A stretch of DNA of 64,000 nt from positions 248,001-312,000 of the forward strand of contig NZ_JABGCB010000006.1 of the NCBI RefSeq assembly GCF_013149295.1, given 5' to 3'. A program made the position numbers and the translations under genes. The notes beneath the pieces are model-generated. The model worked only from the letters and a program-made list of their open reading frames with translations. It had not been told where the DNA came from and did not search any database. This document shows positions 8,311 through 17,032 of the stretch, piece by piece; within the stretch, counting starts at the first letter, position 1, and each line of letters opens with the position of its first letter. Origin of the DNA: Novosphingobium sp. SG751A (lineage in GTDB: Bacteria > Pseudomonadota > Alphaproteobacteria > Sphingomonadales > Sphingomonadaceae).

Positions 8311-9539
8311 TGCCCCGTCCCATCCATCTTTGGGCCTTTCTTCAGGGCATCGGCCATTATCCCAGCGGATGGCGCCATCCCGGCGCCGAGCCGGAGGGCG
8401 TGTTCACCATGGATTATTACGCCCGCGTCGGGCGTCTGGTGGAAAAGGGCCGGTTTGACGCCATCGTCTTTGGCGATCAGTTGCAGTCGCGCGGGGTGCG
8501 CGGGCGCACGCCCGAACATCTGGCCATGCCCACGCTCGATCCCATGGCGCTGCTTTCTGCCATCGCCTCGGTCACGCAGCATGTCGGGCTGGTGAACACG
8601 CTGTCCACCACCTATTGGTCGCCCGAAGGCTTGGCCGAACGTTTCGCCACGATGGACCGGATGAGCGGCGGGCGCGCCGGGTGGAATATCGTCACCACCG
8701 CCCATCCCGACACCGCGCCCAATTTCGGCGACGAAGATCTGCCCGAAAAGTCGCAGCGCTATAAGATGGCGGCGCAGACCGTGGCGCAGGCGCAGGCCAT
8801 CTGGCGCGAGCGCAATGCCGCGCTGGGGCCTTCGCCTCAGGCGCGCCCGGTTTTCGTTCAGGCCGGGCAATCGGGCGACGGGCGCGATTTTGCCGCCAGC
8901 ATTGCCGAGGCGATCTTCTGTTCGGCCCCGACGATTGAGGAAGGCATTGCCTTTCGCAATGACATGCGCGCCCGCGTGGCGGCGGCGGGGCGTGATCCCG
9001 ATGCGGTACGGATCATGCCGGGCCTCTCCTTTATTCTGGCCGAAACCGAGGCCGCCGCGATTGCCAAGGATCAGGCGATCCTCGATCTGGCCGATGAGGC
9101 GCTGTGCATCGAATATCTCTCGGAATCGCTCAATTGCGATCTGACCGGCTTTGATCCGGCCGGGCCGATCCCGGTCGATCATATTCTGAGCCAGACCTGT
9201 TTCCCCAAGGCCGACATTGGCCGCGCGCTGGAAAAGCCGGCTGCGATTGGCCTGCCTTTGGGCAAATTTGCCTCAGGCTATGTGCGTACGCCGCGCGGGC
9301 ATAATGTGTTTCGCGGCACGGCATCGCAGCTGGCCAATATGATGATCCAGTGGGTTGAGGCGGGGGCCTGCGACGGCTTTACCCTGCAACCGGCCTATAT
9401 GCCGGGCGAATTGGAAATCTTTGTCGAGGAAGTGGTGCCGATTCTGCAGGCGGCGGGCGCCTTGCGCATGGATTATCCGGGCAGCACCCTGCGCGAGACA
9501 ATGGGCCTGCCGCGCTGGCCTGCGGATATGGCGGCGTGA
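8310..9539 (+). CDS. LLM-class flavin-dependent monooxygenase, NtaA/SnaA/DszA family
   Basis: This 409-aa protein shows the family hallmarks: WAFLQGIGHYPSGWRHP at the start, FDAIVFGDQ, LVNTLSTTYWSPEGLAERF (about 97-115), the GRAGWNIVTT motif near residue 127, and a C-terminal PAYMPGELEIFVEEVVPIL. Relatives use FMNH2 and O2 to cleave C-N or C-S bonds or to carry out Baeyer-Villiger reactions (nitrilotriacetate, sulfone, pristinamycin and pyrimidine substrates). Its start codon shares one base with the preceding stop (TGATG), implying translational coupling to the short LLM protein. A separate flavin reductase would be required; none is evident in the window. Confidence 0.9.
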   Translation: MPRPIHLWAFLQGIGHYPSGWRHPGAEPEGVFTMDYYARVGRLVEKGRFDAIVFGDQLQSRGVRGRTPEHLAMPTLDPMALLSAIASVTQHVGLVNTLSTTYWSPEGLAERFATMDRMSGGRAGWNIVTTAHPDTAPNFGDEDLPEKSQRYKMAAQTVAQAQAIWRERNAALGPSPQARPVFVQAGQSGDGRDFAASIAEAIFCSAPTIEEGIAFRNDMRARVAAAGRDPDAVRIMPGLSFILAETEAAAIAKDQAILDLADEALCIEYLSESLNCDLTGFDPAGPIPVDHILSQTCFPKADIGRALEKPAAIGLPLGKFASGYVRTPRGHNVFRGTASQLANMMIQWVEAGACDGFTLQPAYMPGELEIFVEEVVPILQAAGALRMDYPGSTLRETMGLPRWPADMAA

Positions 9540-10507
9540 TCGGGGGGCTGGCGGCGCTGGTGCTGATGGCGGGCGCCGCGCCCGCCGTCGAAACGCCCAA
9601 TGTCCATACCGACCGCGCCGCCGTGACAAGGCGCTGGGCCAAGCCACCCTCGCGCTTTGTCACGGTCGATGGCGTGCCGATCCATGTGCGCGAGGAAGGG
9701 CGCAAGGGCGCGCCTGTCGTGGTTCTGCTGCATGGCTCGATTGTGAACCTGCACGAATGGGATCTGGTCGTGCCCTTGCTGGCGCGCGACTATCGCGTGG
9801 TGCGCTTTGACTGGCCGCCCTATGGCCTGTCGGGGCCGGACCCCAAGGGCGTTTACACCACGCCGCGCGCCGCCGAACTGATGGACGGCTTGATGCGGCA
9901 ATTGGGGCATGACCGTTTCGCGCTGGTGTCCACCAGCAACGGGGCCAATGTCGCGCTGGAATATAACCGGGCCTATCCGGGGCACACTACGGCCATGGCC
10001 TTTTCCATCCTGCCGCTCGAACGCCCCAGCCAGACGCGCAAGATCGGCGCGCGGATGATGGAACTGATCGCCGAGCAGAAGGCCAGGACGCCGCAATGGC
10101 GCAGCCATGCCTTTTTCCGCGAGGTGTTGAAGGACACCACGCCGCCCGCCTTCGAGCCGAAAGACTGGATGGTGGACAGTATTTTTGACGCCGACAATCT
10201 GCCCGGTGCCTATGTCAATCAGGCGGCCTTGCTGGCGGCCAATGTCGAATTGTTCAAGACCGATATTGTCAAGCGCGAGACTGAGGCTGTTACCGTGCCG
10301 GTGTTGCTGCAATGGTGCACCTATGACACGGTGATCAGCCAGAGCGCGGATGAATCCAAGGCGCGTTTTCCCAATGCGCGGGTGGAGTATATCGAATATC
10401 CCACGCTTGGTCATTTTCCGATGTGGGAAAATCCCAAGCTGTTCACCCGTGACCTCAAGGCCTTTTTGGACCGCCAGCGCAAACCGGCGGTCCGGCGCAA
10501 GAATTAA
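9536..10507 (+). CDS. exported alpha/beta hydrolase
   Basis: This 323-aa protein begins at a GTG overlapping the upstream stop by four bases. It has a short signal-like segment (LAALVLMAGAAPAVE), then a full alpha/beta-hydrolase domain: LLHGS, elbow VSTSNGAN with Ser134, Asp264 in TYDTV and His293 in TLGHFPMW. All triad residues are therefore present, in contrast to the His-elbow proteins nearby. It is last in the M24-LLM-LLM operon and may hydrolyse an ester or lactone made by the monooxygenase (inference). Its stop overlaps that of the convergent serine hydrolase gene. Confidence 0.85.
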   Translation: MIGGLAALVLMAGAAPAVETPNVHTDRAAVTRRWAKPPSRFVTVDGVPIHVREEGRKGAPVVVLLHGSIVNLHEWDLVVPLLARDYRVVRFDWPPYGLSGPDPKGVYTTPRAAELMDGLMRQLGHDRFALVSTSNGANVALEYNRAYPGHTTAMAFSILPLERPSQTRKIGARMMELIAEQKARTPQWRSHAFFREVLKDTTPPAFEPKDWMVDSIFDADNLPGAYVNQAALLAANVELFKTDIVKRETEAVTVPVLLQWCTYDTVISQSADESKARFPNARVEYIEYPTLGHFPMWENPKLFTRDLKAFLDRQRKPAVRRKN

Positions 10508-11724
10508 GGTTTGATCGCCCGGATCAGCAGGTTGGGCAGATAGGCATTGTCCCATTCTGCCTGATTTGTGGCTGAAGGCGCGGGCGGCGTGGCGCCGATG
10601 CGCAGCACGATCAGGTCATGTTTGGGCGAGACATAGACCACCTGATTGGAATTGCCGTCGAACAGGTAAAGCGCGGGGTCGAGGTAAGGCTCGCTGTGCA
10701 GAACCTGCGGGCCCAATGTACCGGGAGCGCCAAAACCGCGCCTTTGATTATAGGGCTCGCCGATCCAGATGCCCAGGCCGAAATTGGGGTTCTGCGGCGT
10801 TCCTTTGCGCATTTGCGCCGTATAGTTCTTGGGCAACAGTCGCTTGCCGCCCCACACACCATCGGCATGGATCAGCATGGCCATGCGCAGATAGGTCTCG
10901 GCAGGCAGATAGGTGCAGCAGCCCGAATGGGCGAGGCCCCCTTCGCGGTCGACCCAGATCGTGCCGCCCGGCGCGCCGATTTTGGCCAGCACCTCGGCGC
11001 CGACAAATTCGCCGTAGCGCCGCCCGGTGGCCCGCTCGATCACCAGCGCCACCAGATCCGATGGAGCATTGGCATAGGCATAGCGCGTGCCCGGCTCGGC
11101 GGTCATTGGATAGGTGTCGATAATCTCGCGCCCGTGATCGGTGGACAGATAGGCGGTGTTGAGCGGATGGGCCGGATCGGGGCTGAACCCCTGATCGAGC
11201 ATCCCTGAACGCATATCGAGCAGATGGCGCACCAGAATGCGGCCCTTTTGCGTGCCCTTCAATTCGGGGATGATCTCACCCAAAGGCTGGTCCAGCCCCT
11301 TGATCCGCCCCAGCGCGATGGCGCGGCCCACAGCCAGCGCGGTGATCGGCTTGGACAGCGATTTGGACAGCATCGGCACCTGCGCATCCATGCCCGGTCC
11401 ATACCAACTGTGGATCAGCGCGCCTTTGTGCCATACCAGAAAGGCGCTTGACCGCATCGCGGCGGCATAGGCATCGCCCTTGGCCAGAGCGGCGGGGGCG
11501 ATGGCGGCATCGGCGCGCGCCGTCATCGGTCGCCATGCCTTTGCCCCGGACAGTTTTTCCAGCGGCGCATAAGGGAAATTGCCGGGATCTTTCAGGAATT
11601 GCGCGAATCGCTGCTGATAGACCGCCCTATCGCCGGCAACCTCGCCGGCCATGGCTCCAGCGGCCGGAAGCGTGGCCAGAAAGGCGGTCAACGCCGCCAT
11701 CGTGATCCTCTTTGTCCTTTGCAT
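10504..11724 (-). CDS. exported serine hydrolase, beta-lactamase/esterase class C fold (PF00144)
   Basis: This 406-aa protein has a signal peptide (MQRTKR, hydrophobic core, AGAMAG). Its domain carries the class-C/EstB signature: SLSK (SxxK) preceded by the segment DAQVPML, the YAYANAPSDL segment with Tyr in the YxN position, and a late HSEPYLDPALYLFDG. Such enzymes hydrolyse esters or amides in the periplasm; true beta-lactamase activity is not implied. A start at 11700 with a better ribosome site (AGAGG) is possible but would remove the charged signal region, so I prefer 11724. It is transcribed alone, divergent from the FAD hydroxylase. Confidence 0.85.
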   Translation of the reverse strand: MQRTKRITMAALTAFLATLPAAGAMAGEVAGDRAVYQQRFAQFLKDPGNFPYAPLEKLSGAKAWRPMTARADAAIAPAALAKGDAYAAAMRSSAFLVWHKGALIHSWYGPGMDAQVPMLSKSLSKPITALAVGRAIALGRIKGLDQPLGEIIPELKGTQKGRILVRHLLDMRSGMLDQGFSPDPAHPLNTAYLSTDHGREIIDTYPMTAEPGTRYAYANAPSDLVALVIERATGRRYGEFVGAEVLAKIGAPGGTIWVDREGGLAHSGCCTYLPAETYLRMAMLIHADGVWGGKRLLPKNYTAQMRKGTPQNPNFGLGIWIGEPYNQRRGFGAPGTLGPQVLHSEPYLDPALYLFDGNSNQVVYVSPKHDLIVLRIGATPPAPSATNQAEWDNAYLPNLLIRAIKP

Positions 11725-11904
11725 GTCAACAATTCCCCGCATTCCTAATGGTCCCGAAGTTTTTGCAATCTGCCTATTGGTGCCGTGCATGCCTGTGCAG
11801 AGCGCGCCAATCCCCACTGTGCGGATAATTCCACCACATGCCGCATCACCATGGGGCCAAGCGTCCATATCCCGTGCAAGTCCGAGGTTTGGAGTGCATG
11901 AGCT
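11725..11904. promoter_or_regulatory. divergent promoter region without the 17-base motif
   Basis: These 180 bases separate the serine hydrolase and the FAD hydroxylase. They contain several TGCA-centred words (GTGCATGCCTGTGCAG near 11785-11800, CGTGCAAG near 11875) but, unlike most unit heads here, no recognisable TATCCG-N5-CGGATA element. Confidence 0.35.
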
Positions 11905-13110
11905 ATGACAGGGGTAGAACGGTGCCAGGTGGGGATTGTGGGTGCAGGCCCCGTTGGCACAGTAATGGCCACCCTGCTGGCCAAGGCCGGCTATGACGTG
12001 GTGGTGTTCGAGGCGGGACTCGATTGTGCGCAGGACCTGCGCGCATCCACGTTCCATCCTTCGACGCTGGAAATGCTGGACGCTATCGGCATCACCCAAT
12101 TGCTGCTTGATCGCGGGCTGAAGGCGCCGGTCTATCACTGGCGCGACCGTTCTTCGGGCGAGGTGGTCGATTTCGATCTGTCGGAAATTTCCGATGTCAC
12201 GCGCTATCCCTTTCGTATCCAGTGCGAGCAATATCACCTCTCGCGCGGGCTGGCCGAAGGGTTGGAGCAATATGGCAATGCGAAGGTGCTCTTCGGTCAT
12301 CGCCTGCTGACGCTGGAGCAGGACGATACGGGCGTGAACCTGTGCGTCGAGACGATGACCGATATCGTGCGCTATCGCTGCGATTATCTGATCGGGGCCG
12401 ACGGCGCCAATTCGGTGGTGCGCAAATGGCTGGGCATCGAATTTGACGGTTTTACCTATCCCGAACGTTTCCTCACTTTGTCCACCAAGCTGGAGCTGGC
12501 CGATTATCTGCCCAATCTGGCCTATGTGAACTATGTGTCGGACCCGTCGGAATGGCTGGTGCTGCTGCGCGTGCCTTCGGTGTGGCGCGTTCTGGTGCCG
12601 ACCGACGCCTCGTTGGGCGATGATTATTTGAAGTCTGACGAATTCAAGGACGGCATTTTCCGGCGCCTGCTGGGCAGCGACATTCATGTCGAAACCGGCC
12701 ACCGCACGCTTTACCGCGTGCACCAGCGCGTGGCCAAGAGCTTTGGCAGCGGCCGCGTCTATCTGGCCGGGGATGCGGCGCATCTCAACAATCCGCTGGG
12801 CGGGTTCGGCATGAATTCGGGCGTGCATGACGCTTTCAACCTGTTTGAAAAGTTGGACCCGGTGCTGAAGGGCAAGAAGACCAACCAGAGCCTTGCGCTC
12901 TATGATCGCCAGCGCCGCACGGTAACGCACAGCTTTACCCAGCAGCAGACGATCGAGAACATGGCCTTCATCAAGGGCGGCGCCGACGAAGCGCACAAGC
13001 GCCGCCGTCAGGCGATGCTCGACCTGAAGGCAGATGACGACAAGCGTCGCGCCTATCTGATGCGACAGGCGATGTATGAAAGCCTCTCGCAGGCCGCTGC
13101 GGTCGAGTAA
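11905..13110 (+). CDS. FAD-dependent aromatic hydroxylase (PHBH-fold monooxygenase)
   Basis: This 401-aa protein has the class-A flavoprotein monooxygenase motifs in order: GAGPVG (13-18) for the ADP of FAD, the DG motif in LIGADGANSVVR (about 160-172), and the GD motif in YLAGDAAHLNNPLGGFG (about 287-303). It probably hydroxylates a phenolic or similar ring with NAD(P)H and O2 in the cytoplasm. The C-terminus lacks the thioredoxin-like domain of phenol hydroxylases. The ATG at 11905 is preceded by GGAG ten bases upstream. It heads a unit with the Asp/Glu-racemase-like gene, with a hairpin between them. Confidence 0.9.
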   Translation: MTGVERCQVGIVGAGPVGTVMATLLAKAGYDVVVFEAGLDCAQDLRASTFHPSTLEMLDAIGITQLLLDRGLKAPVYHWRDRSSGEVVDFDLSEISDVTRYPFRIQCEQYHLSRGLAEGLEQYGNAKVLFGHRLLTLEQDDTGVNLCVETMTDIVRYRCDYLIGADGANSVVRKWLGIEFDGFTYPERFLTLSTKLELADYLPNLAYVNYVSDPSEWLVLLRVPSVWRVLVPTDASLGDDYLKSDEFKDGIFRRLLGSDIHVETGHRTLYRVHQRVAKSFGSGRVYLAGDAAHLNNPLGGFGMNSGVHDAFNLFEKLDPVLKGKKTNQSLALYDRQRRTVTHSFTQQQTIENMAFIKGGADEAHKRRRQAMLDLKADDDKRRAYLMRQAMYESLSQAAAVE

Positions 13111-13116
13111 ATTTTC

Positions 13117-13142
13117 GGGCGGGGCGGTCAAACGCTCCGCCC
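13117..13142 (+). terminator. intercistronic hairpin, possible partial terminator
   Basis: GGGCGGGGCG pairs with CGCTCCGCCC (10 bp, one G-T pair) around a six-base loop and is followed by TTCTTCC. It sits seven bases after the FAD hydroxylase stop and could attenuate or process the transcript before the next gene. Confidence 0.5.
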
Positions 13143-13201
13143 TTCTTCCATCCAAACTGGGCACGGTCCCCCGTCCTGCCTGTAACAAGGAGTATATTCG
13201 C

Positions 13202-13948
13202 ATGGGTGACGTTCTGGGCTGGCGCAAGCTGATGGGGGTGATTGCGCCTTCGACCAACACCACGGTGCAGCCCGACATGGAGCGGATGCGTCCGGTGGGC
13301 GTGACCAACCATTTCAGCCGCATCTATGTCGAGGACCCGCTGGCGCTGTCGAACGAGGATTTTCTGGTCGGCACCCAGGCGATTTCCGACGCCACCCATG
13401 ATGCGGTACGCTCGGTCATGACGGCCAAGGTCGATTATCTCGTGCTGGGCATGTCGGCGGTGACGTTTTACGGCGGCGTTGAAGGCAGCCGCAAATGGAA
13501 GGCCGATGTCGAGGCAGTGGCGGGCGTCGGCGCCAGCACGGGGGCCGAATCCGTCGCCGCCGCCTTGAAGGCCTATGGCGGGGTCAAGACCGTCAGCTTC
13601 GTCTCGCCCTATTATCCGGTGGCCAACACCGAAGTGCGCCGTTTCCTTGAGGAATCGGGCTTTGAGGTGAAGCGCGACAAGCCGCTGGAATGCAAGCGCT
13701 GGACCGATATCGCCAAGGTCAGCCCTGAGGAATTGCGCCCGGTGCTGGATTATCTGGACGGTGATGATGTGGACGCCATCGTTCAGGTGGGCACCAATCT
13801 TTCGATGGTCGATCTGGCGGTGGAATATGAGCAGAAGCTCTCCAAGCCGGTGATCGCGATCAACACCGCGACCTATTGGCATGGCCTGCGCGCCTGCGGC
13901 ATCCATGACAAGATCGAGGGCGTGGGACGCCTTCTGGCCGAATTTTAA
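13202..13948 (+). CDS. Asp/Glu racemase-superfamily protein (maleate isomerase/arylmalonate decarboxylase-like)
   Basis: This 248-aa protein opens with GVIAPSTNTTVQPDMERM, the characteristic start of maleate cis-trans isomerase and arylmalonate decarboxylase relatives, and contains the paired half-site motifs VLGMSAVTFYGG and VQVGTNLSM. In classical members each half-site holds a catalytic Cys; here neither does (Ala/Ser and Gly stand there), and the two Cys present are elsewhere. It may have lost racemisation/isomerisation chemistry or use another mechanism. AAGGAG lies nine bases before the ATG. Its place after an aromatic hydroxylase suggests ring-fission metabolism, but this is inference. 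Confidence 0.82.
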   Translation: MGDVLGWRKLMGVIAPSTNTTVQPDMERMRPVGVTNHFSRIYVEDPLALSNEDFLVGTQAISDATHDAVRSVMTAKVDYLVLGMSAVTFYGGVEGSRKWKADVEAVAGVGASTGAESVAAALKAYGGVKTVSFVSPYYPVANTEVRRFLEESGFEVKRDKPLECKRWTDIAKVSPEELRPVLDYLDGDDVDAIVQVGTNLSMVDLAVEYEQKLSKPVIAINTATYWHGLRACGIHDKIEGVGRLLAEF

Positions 13949-13956
13949 TCGAAATG

Positions 13957-13985
13957 CGCGCCCGCCTGACCGACAGGCGGGCGTA
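13957..13985. promoter_or_regulatory. hairpin containing an operator-like 17-mer
   Basis: CGCCCGCCTG-ACCGA-CAGGCGGGCG is a perfect 10-bp inverted repeat just after the racemase-like gene and could act as a U-poor terminator. It embeds TGACCG-ACAGG-CGGGCG (13967-13983), a variant of the shared operator motif, 136 bases ahead of the next gene. CCTGACCGACAGGCGG recurs identically at 25677-25692. Confidence 0.45.
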
Positions 13986-14118
13986 TCGCGGCGGATGCCT
14001 ACCCGCGCGCCCGGCAACCATGCGATGGATCGCTCACAGCAGGAGGTCGGCGCCATCAACCGAGCGACGACAGGGCCGCGCATGATCGCAGCGCCGGTCC
14101 CAACTCAGGGAGAAAACC

Positions 14119-14796
14119 GTGATTCAGGAAGTTCTCGTACTGCGCTGGGTGCACATCATCTGCATGGTCTATTGGCTGGGCGGCGAATGGGGTGTGTTTC
14201 AGACCAGCTATAATATCCTCAACCGCAAACTCTCGATGGAAGAGCGCAAGCGGCATATGGAAACCGCCTATCGCATCGACATTCTGGCGCGCACCGGCAT
14301 CATCACGCTGCTGCCGCTGGGTCTGCATATGGGCAATATCTATGGGCTTCAGCCCTATGGCGGCAATTTCCTGACCTTCATGTGGATCTTTGTCGCAGGC
14401 TGGCTGGCGCTGTGCTGGGGCGCGTTCATCAAGCGCGAGACGGACATCGGCATCAAGCTGACCAAGATCGACGAGTCGGTGCGCTATATCCTCATCCCCA
14501 CGATCTTCTTCGTCGGCATTTCCTCGCTGCTGGGTCATGGCCCGTTCGAGGCGGGTGAGGGCCAGCGCTGGTATGCCACCAAGTTCACGCTTTATGGCTT
14601 TACGCTGTGCATCGGGCTTGGTCTGCGCTGGATCATGCGCCGCTGGACCACGGCTTTCCGTATTCTGGCCCAGGGGCCCAATCCCAAAATCGAGGCAGTG
14701 CTGGAGCGCGACTTCTTCCTCGGGCGCTGCATGGCCTATGTTTATTGGATCACGATTTCGGGCATCTGCTTCCTCGGCACGGTCAAGCCGATCTGA
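14119..14796 (+). CDS. six-helix integral membrane protein of unknown function, WLGG-E/D family
   Basis: This 225-aa protein begins at GTG after AGGGAG. Six hydrophobic segments are visible (roughly 5-25, 53-75, 83-103, 122-141, 150-172, 194-215). The N-terminal LRWVHIICMVYWLGGEWGVF recurs as LLTLLHLLVPIYWLGGDLGTF in the protein at 58622-59284, which has the same length and helix pattern, so the two are paralogues. The conserved His and acidic residue in or near the first helix suggest metal or heme binding (CopD/DUF2269-like), but I do not recognise the family with certainty. It is a single-gene unit closed by a clear terminator. Confidence 0.75.
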   Translation: MIQEVLVLRWVHIICMVYWLGGEWGVFQTSYNILNRKLSMEERKRHMETAYRIDILARTGIITLLPLGLHMGNIYGLQPYGGNFLTFMWIFVAGWLALCWGAFIKRETDIGIKLTKIDESVRYILIPTIFFVGISSLLGHGPFEAGEGQRWYATKFTLYGFTLCIGLGLRWIMRRWTTAFRILAQGPNPKIEAVLERDFFLGRCMAYVYWITISGICFLGTVKPI

Positions 14797-14823
14797 AGAC
14801 GCCTTCTCAAAGGGGCTAAGAAG

Positions 14824-14852
14824 CGCGGCGGGCCAAACCTGCCGCGTTTTTT
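14824..14852 (+). terminator. intrinsic terminator of the membrane-protein gene
   Basis: CGCGGCGGG pairs with CCTGCCGCG (one G-T pair) around AACCA-type loop bases 14833-14837 and is followed by six T residues, 28 bases after the stop codon. Confidence 0.85.
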
Positions 14853-14860
14853 ATGCCCAT

Positions 14861-14897
14861 AAAAAGACCCCGGCGCCTTCTGTTGAAAGCGCCGGGG
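14861..14897 (-). terminator. intrinsic terminator of the long minus-strand operon
   Basis: CCCCGGCGC (14868-14876) and GCGCCGGGG (14889-14897) form a 9-bp stem. Read on the minus strand it is followed by TCTTTTT. It lies 25 bases beyond the DUF1838 stop, back to back with the plus-strand terminator. Confidence 0.85.
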
Positions 14898-14922
14898 CCA
14901 AGTGCGGGTTCGTATTAACGGA

Positions 14923-15828
14923 TCAGTTGCGATAGGTGGTGGCCGCGCGGGTCAGCACGCCCATCGGATCGGCCGCCATCGCCGGATCGGCCTTGGCCAC
15001 CATCGCGCGCCAGTCTTCGGGCATATCGGCATAGCGGGCCACTTTCATCCCCGCGCTGCGCAACGTCTGGGTGCCTAAGCCTGCGGGCATTTTCCACCAG
15101 CGCGCATAATCGGTGACATCCGTGCCATAGGCGGTCGCGCTGACAAAGGCGCGCTTGGGATCAAGGGCCTCAGCAGCAGGGCTGCAAATCATGCTCATAT
15201 CGTTGAGCACGCGATCGTTCTGCCCGGCCGTTTCCGCGCGGGCGCGGCTGTGGGTCTGGAAACAGACGGTGTCACCAATACGGAAGAAAAGCTCGGGCAC
15301 GTGCTCGACCGAGAACTTCGACCCACCAATGGTTGGGGGCAATTGCAGGACGTTATCCGCGTTATAGACCACCTTGGTCGGGCCGACGGGAGCGAAAGGC
15401 ACATCGACCATCGTACCGGTGATCGGATTAAGCAGCTTTTCCGCGCGCACGCCGGAATCCAGCGCGGTGCGGAAGGCCAACTCATACTGGCTGATCACCA
15501 GCCCGCCATCTGCGGTAGGCCGCACATCCATCAGCGCGCCAAAGATCATGTCGCACATCGGGATCAGATTGGCGCCCTGCTGGGCATAATTGCGCCCGCG
15601 AAACCACCAGAACACCGGCCCCGCATCGGCGCGCATCCGCATCCGCCGGGTCATGGCGATGCGGGCGGCGGCATCGGCGGGGATGCCCTCTTCACGGGCG
15701 ATCGGCGCGGCTGCCGCCATTTCGGGCATGGCCATGGCCGCGCCCAACATTGCCCCGCCCGCCATCAGCATCCGGCGGCTCAGAAGCAGGCTTTCATCGC
15801 CCATATCGGTCTCAAATGTGTCACTCAT
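14923..15828 (-). CDS. DUF1838-family protein with Tat signal
   Basis: This 301-aa protein has a twin-arginine signal (LSRRMLMAGGAMLGAAMAM, about residues 16-34) and a body with FWWFRGRNYAQQG and IPMCDMIFGALMDVRP, features I associate with the uncharacterised DUF1838 family. Export by Tat implies folding, perhaps with a cofactor, before secretion. Function is unknown. The ATG at 15828 follows GGGGGA; a GTG one codon earlier is possible. It is the last gene of the minus block that runs from 25579, 22 bases after the CoA transferase, and is closed by a terminator. Confidence 0.8.
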   Translation of the reverse strand: MSDTFETDMGDESLLLSRRMLMAGGAMLGAAMAMPEMAAAAPIAREEGIPADAAARIAMTRRMRMRADAGPVFWWFRGRNYAQQGANLIPMCDMIFGALMDVRPTADGGLVISQYELAFRTALDSGVRAEKLLNPITGTMVDVPFAPVGPTKVVYNADNVLQLPPTIGGSKFSVEHVPELFFRIGDTVCFQTHSRARAETAGQNDRVLNDMSMICSPAAEALDPKRAFVSATAYGTDVTDYARWWKMPAGLGTQTLRSAGMKVARYADMPEDWRAMVAKADPAMAADPMGVLTRAATTYRN

Positions 15829-15850
15829 CACATTTCCCCCACTGTCGGGT

Positions 15851-17032
15851 TTACAGGGCGCCCACCGCCCCGGACCCGATCAATTGTTCAATTTTTCTAT
15901 TATCATAGCCCAGCGCGCCCAGCACCTCGCGCGCATCGCGCCCCGGCTGGGGCAGGTGGTTTTCGGCGCCCGTCCGCCGCCCCGCCATTTCCAGCGGCAC
16001 GGTAGGCAGCTTGGTCTCGCGCCCATCGTCGAGGAACACCGTCTCCAGCCCGCCTGCGGCCAACTGGGGGTCTTCGAACAATTCTTCGGGCTTGCTGACC
16101 GGAGCGAAGGGGATGCCGGTGCCTTCGAGCCGCGCGATGATTTCGGCGCGGGTGAAGGACGCCACCTTGTTGCGCACGACGGGCAGGATGCGGTCGCGGG
16201 CCAGCACGCGCTGGTTGTTGGCGCGCAGGCTTTCGTCCGCCCACAATTCGTCAAAGCCGAGAAGTGCGCAGAATTTTTCCCACAGGCTGTCGGACACCAC
16301 GCCGATGAACACAGGCAGGTCCTGCGTTTCAAACACGTCATAGATTGCCCAGGCCGAAATGCGCGCGGGCATGGGCGCGGCGGGTTTCCCGGTCACGGCA
16401 AACTGCGCCATATGCTGGCCCACCAGATAGGCGGTGGTTTCAAACAGGCTGGCCACAACCTTTTGCCCGCGTCCGCTGCGGTGGCGTTCCTCCAGCGCGG
16501 CAAGGATTCCGATCACGCCGAACATCGCGCCCGTCACGTCGATAACGCTGGACCCGGCGCGCAAAGGCCGCCCCGGAGGGCCGGTCATATAGGCAAGGCC
16601 CCCCATCATCTGCGCCACTTCATCAAGCGCGGTGCGGTTTTCATAGGGGCCGGGCAGGAAACCCTTTTCGCTGCAATAGATCAGGCGCGGATTGGCATCA
16701 GCCATCGCCTCATAAGACAGGCCCATGCGGCCGAGCGCGCCGGGACGGAAATTTTCCACCAGAATATCGGCGCCCAGCACCAGATCGCGCGCCACCGCAA
16801 CGCCATCGGCACTTTTGAGATCAAGGCAGATCGACTGCTTGCCCCGGTTATACATCGGGAAATAGCCCGAGCCGGAACCGAGCAGCCGCCGCGTGGCATC
16901 GCCGCCGATGGGTTCGATGCGGATCACCTCGGCGCCAAGGCTGGCGAGGATATGGCCCACCGCCGGACCCATCACCATGTGGGTGAACTCGATCACGCGG
17001 ATGCCCGCCAGAGGGGTGGGGTTCTGGCTCAT
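15851..17032 (-). CDS. family III CoA transferase (CaiB/BaiF type)
   Basis: This 393-aa protein has the family III pattern: GIRVIEFTHMVMGP at the start, GAEVIRIEPIGGD, YNRGKQSICLDLK and the NRTALDEVAQMMGG segment whose Asp137 aligns with the acyl-anhydride-forming Asp of this class. It would transfer CoA between carboxylic acids in the cytoplasm. It overlaps the HMG-CoA-lyase-like gene by four bases. With that lyase and the LeuCD-type hydratase it could activate a citramalate-like acid for cleavage, comparable to citramalate or itaconate CoA transferases; the actual donor and acceptor are unknown. Confidence 0.9.
   Translation of the reverse strand: MSQNPTPLAGIRVIEFTHMVMGPAVGHILASLGAEVIRIEPIGGDATRRLLGSGSGYFPMYNRGKQSICLDLKSADGVAVARDLVLGADILVENFRPGALGRMGLSYEAMADANPRLIYCSEKGFLPGPYENRTALDEVAQMMGGLAYMTGPPGRPLRAGSSVIDVTGAMFGVIGILAALEERHRSGRGQKVVASLFETTAYLVGQHMAQFAVTGKPAAPMPARISAWAIYDVFETQDLPVFIGVVSDSLWEKFCALLGFDELWADESLRANNQRVLARDRILPVVRNKVASFTRAEIIARLEGTGIPFAPVSKPEELFEDPQLAAGGLETVFLDDGRETKLPTVPLEMAGRRTGAENHLPQPGRDAREVLGALGYDNRKIEQLIGSGAVGAL

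Noticed and set aside
11725..11904. A 17-base operator between the serine hydrolase and FAD hydroxylase
   Set aside because: No stretch matches both half-sites; only isolated CGGA or TCC words are present.
10504..13323. A 939-codon minus frame that would extend the serine hydrolase upstream
   Set aside because: The extension lies antisense to the FAD hydroxylase and has no signal or domain; a signal peptide begins at 11724.
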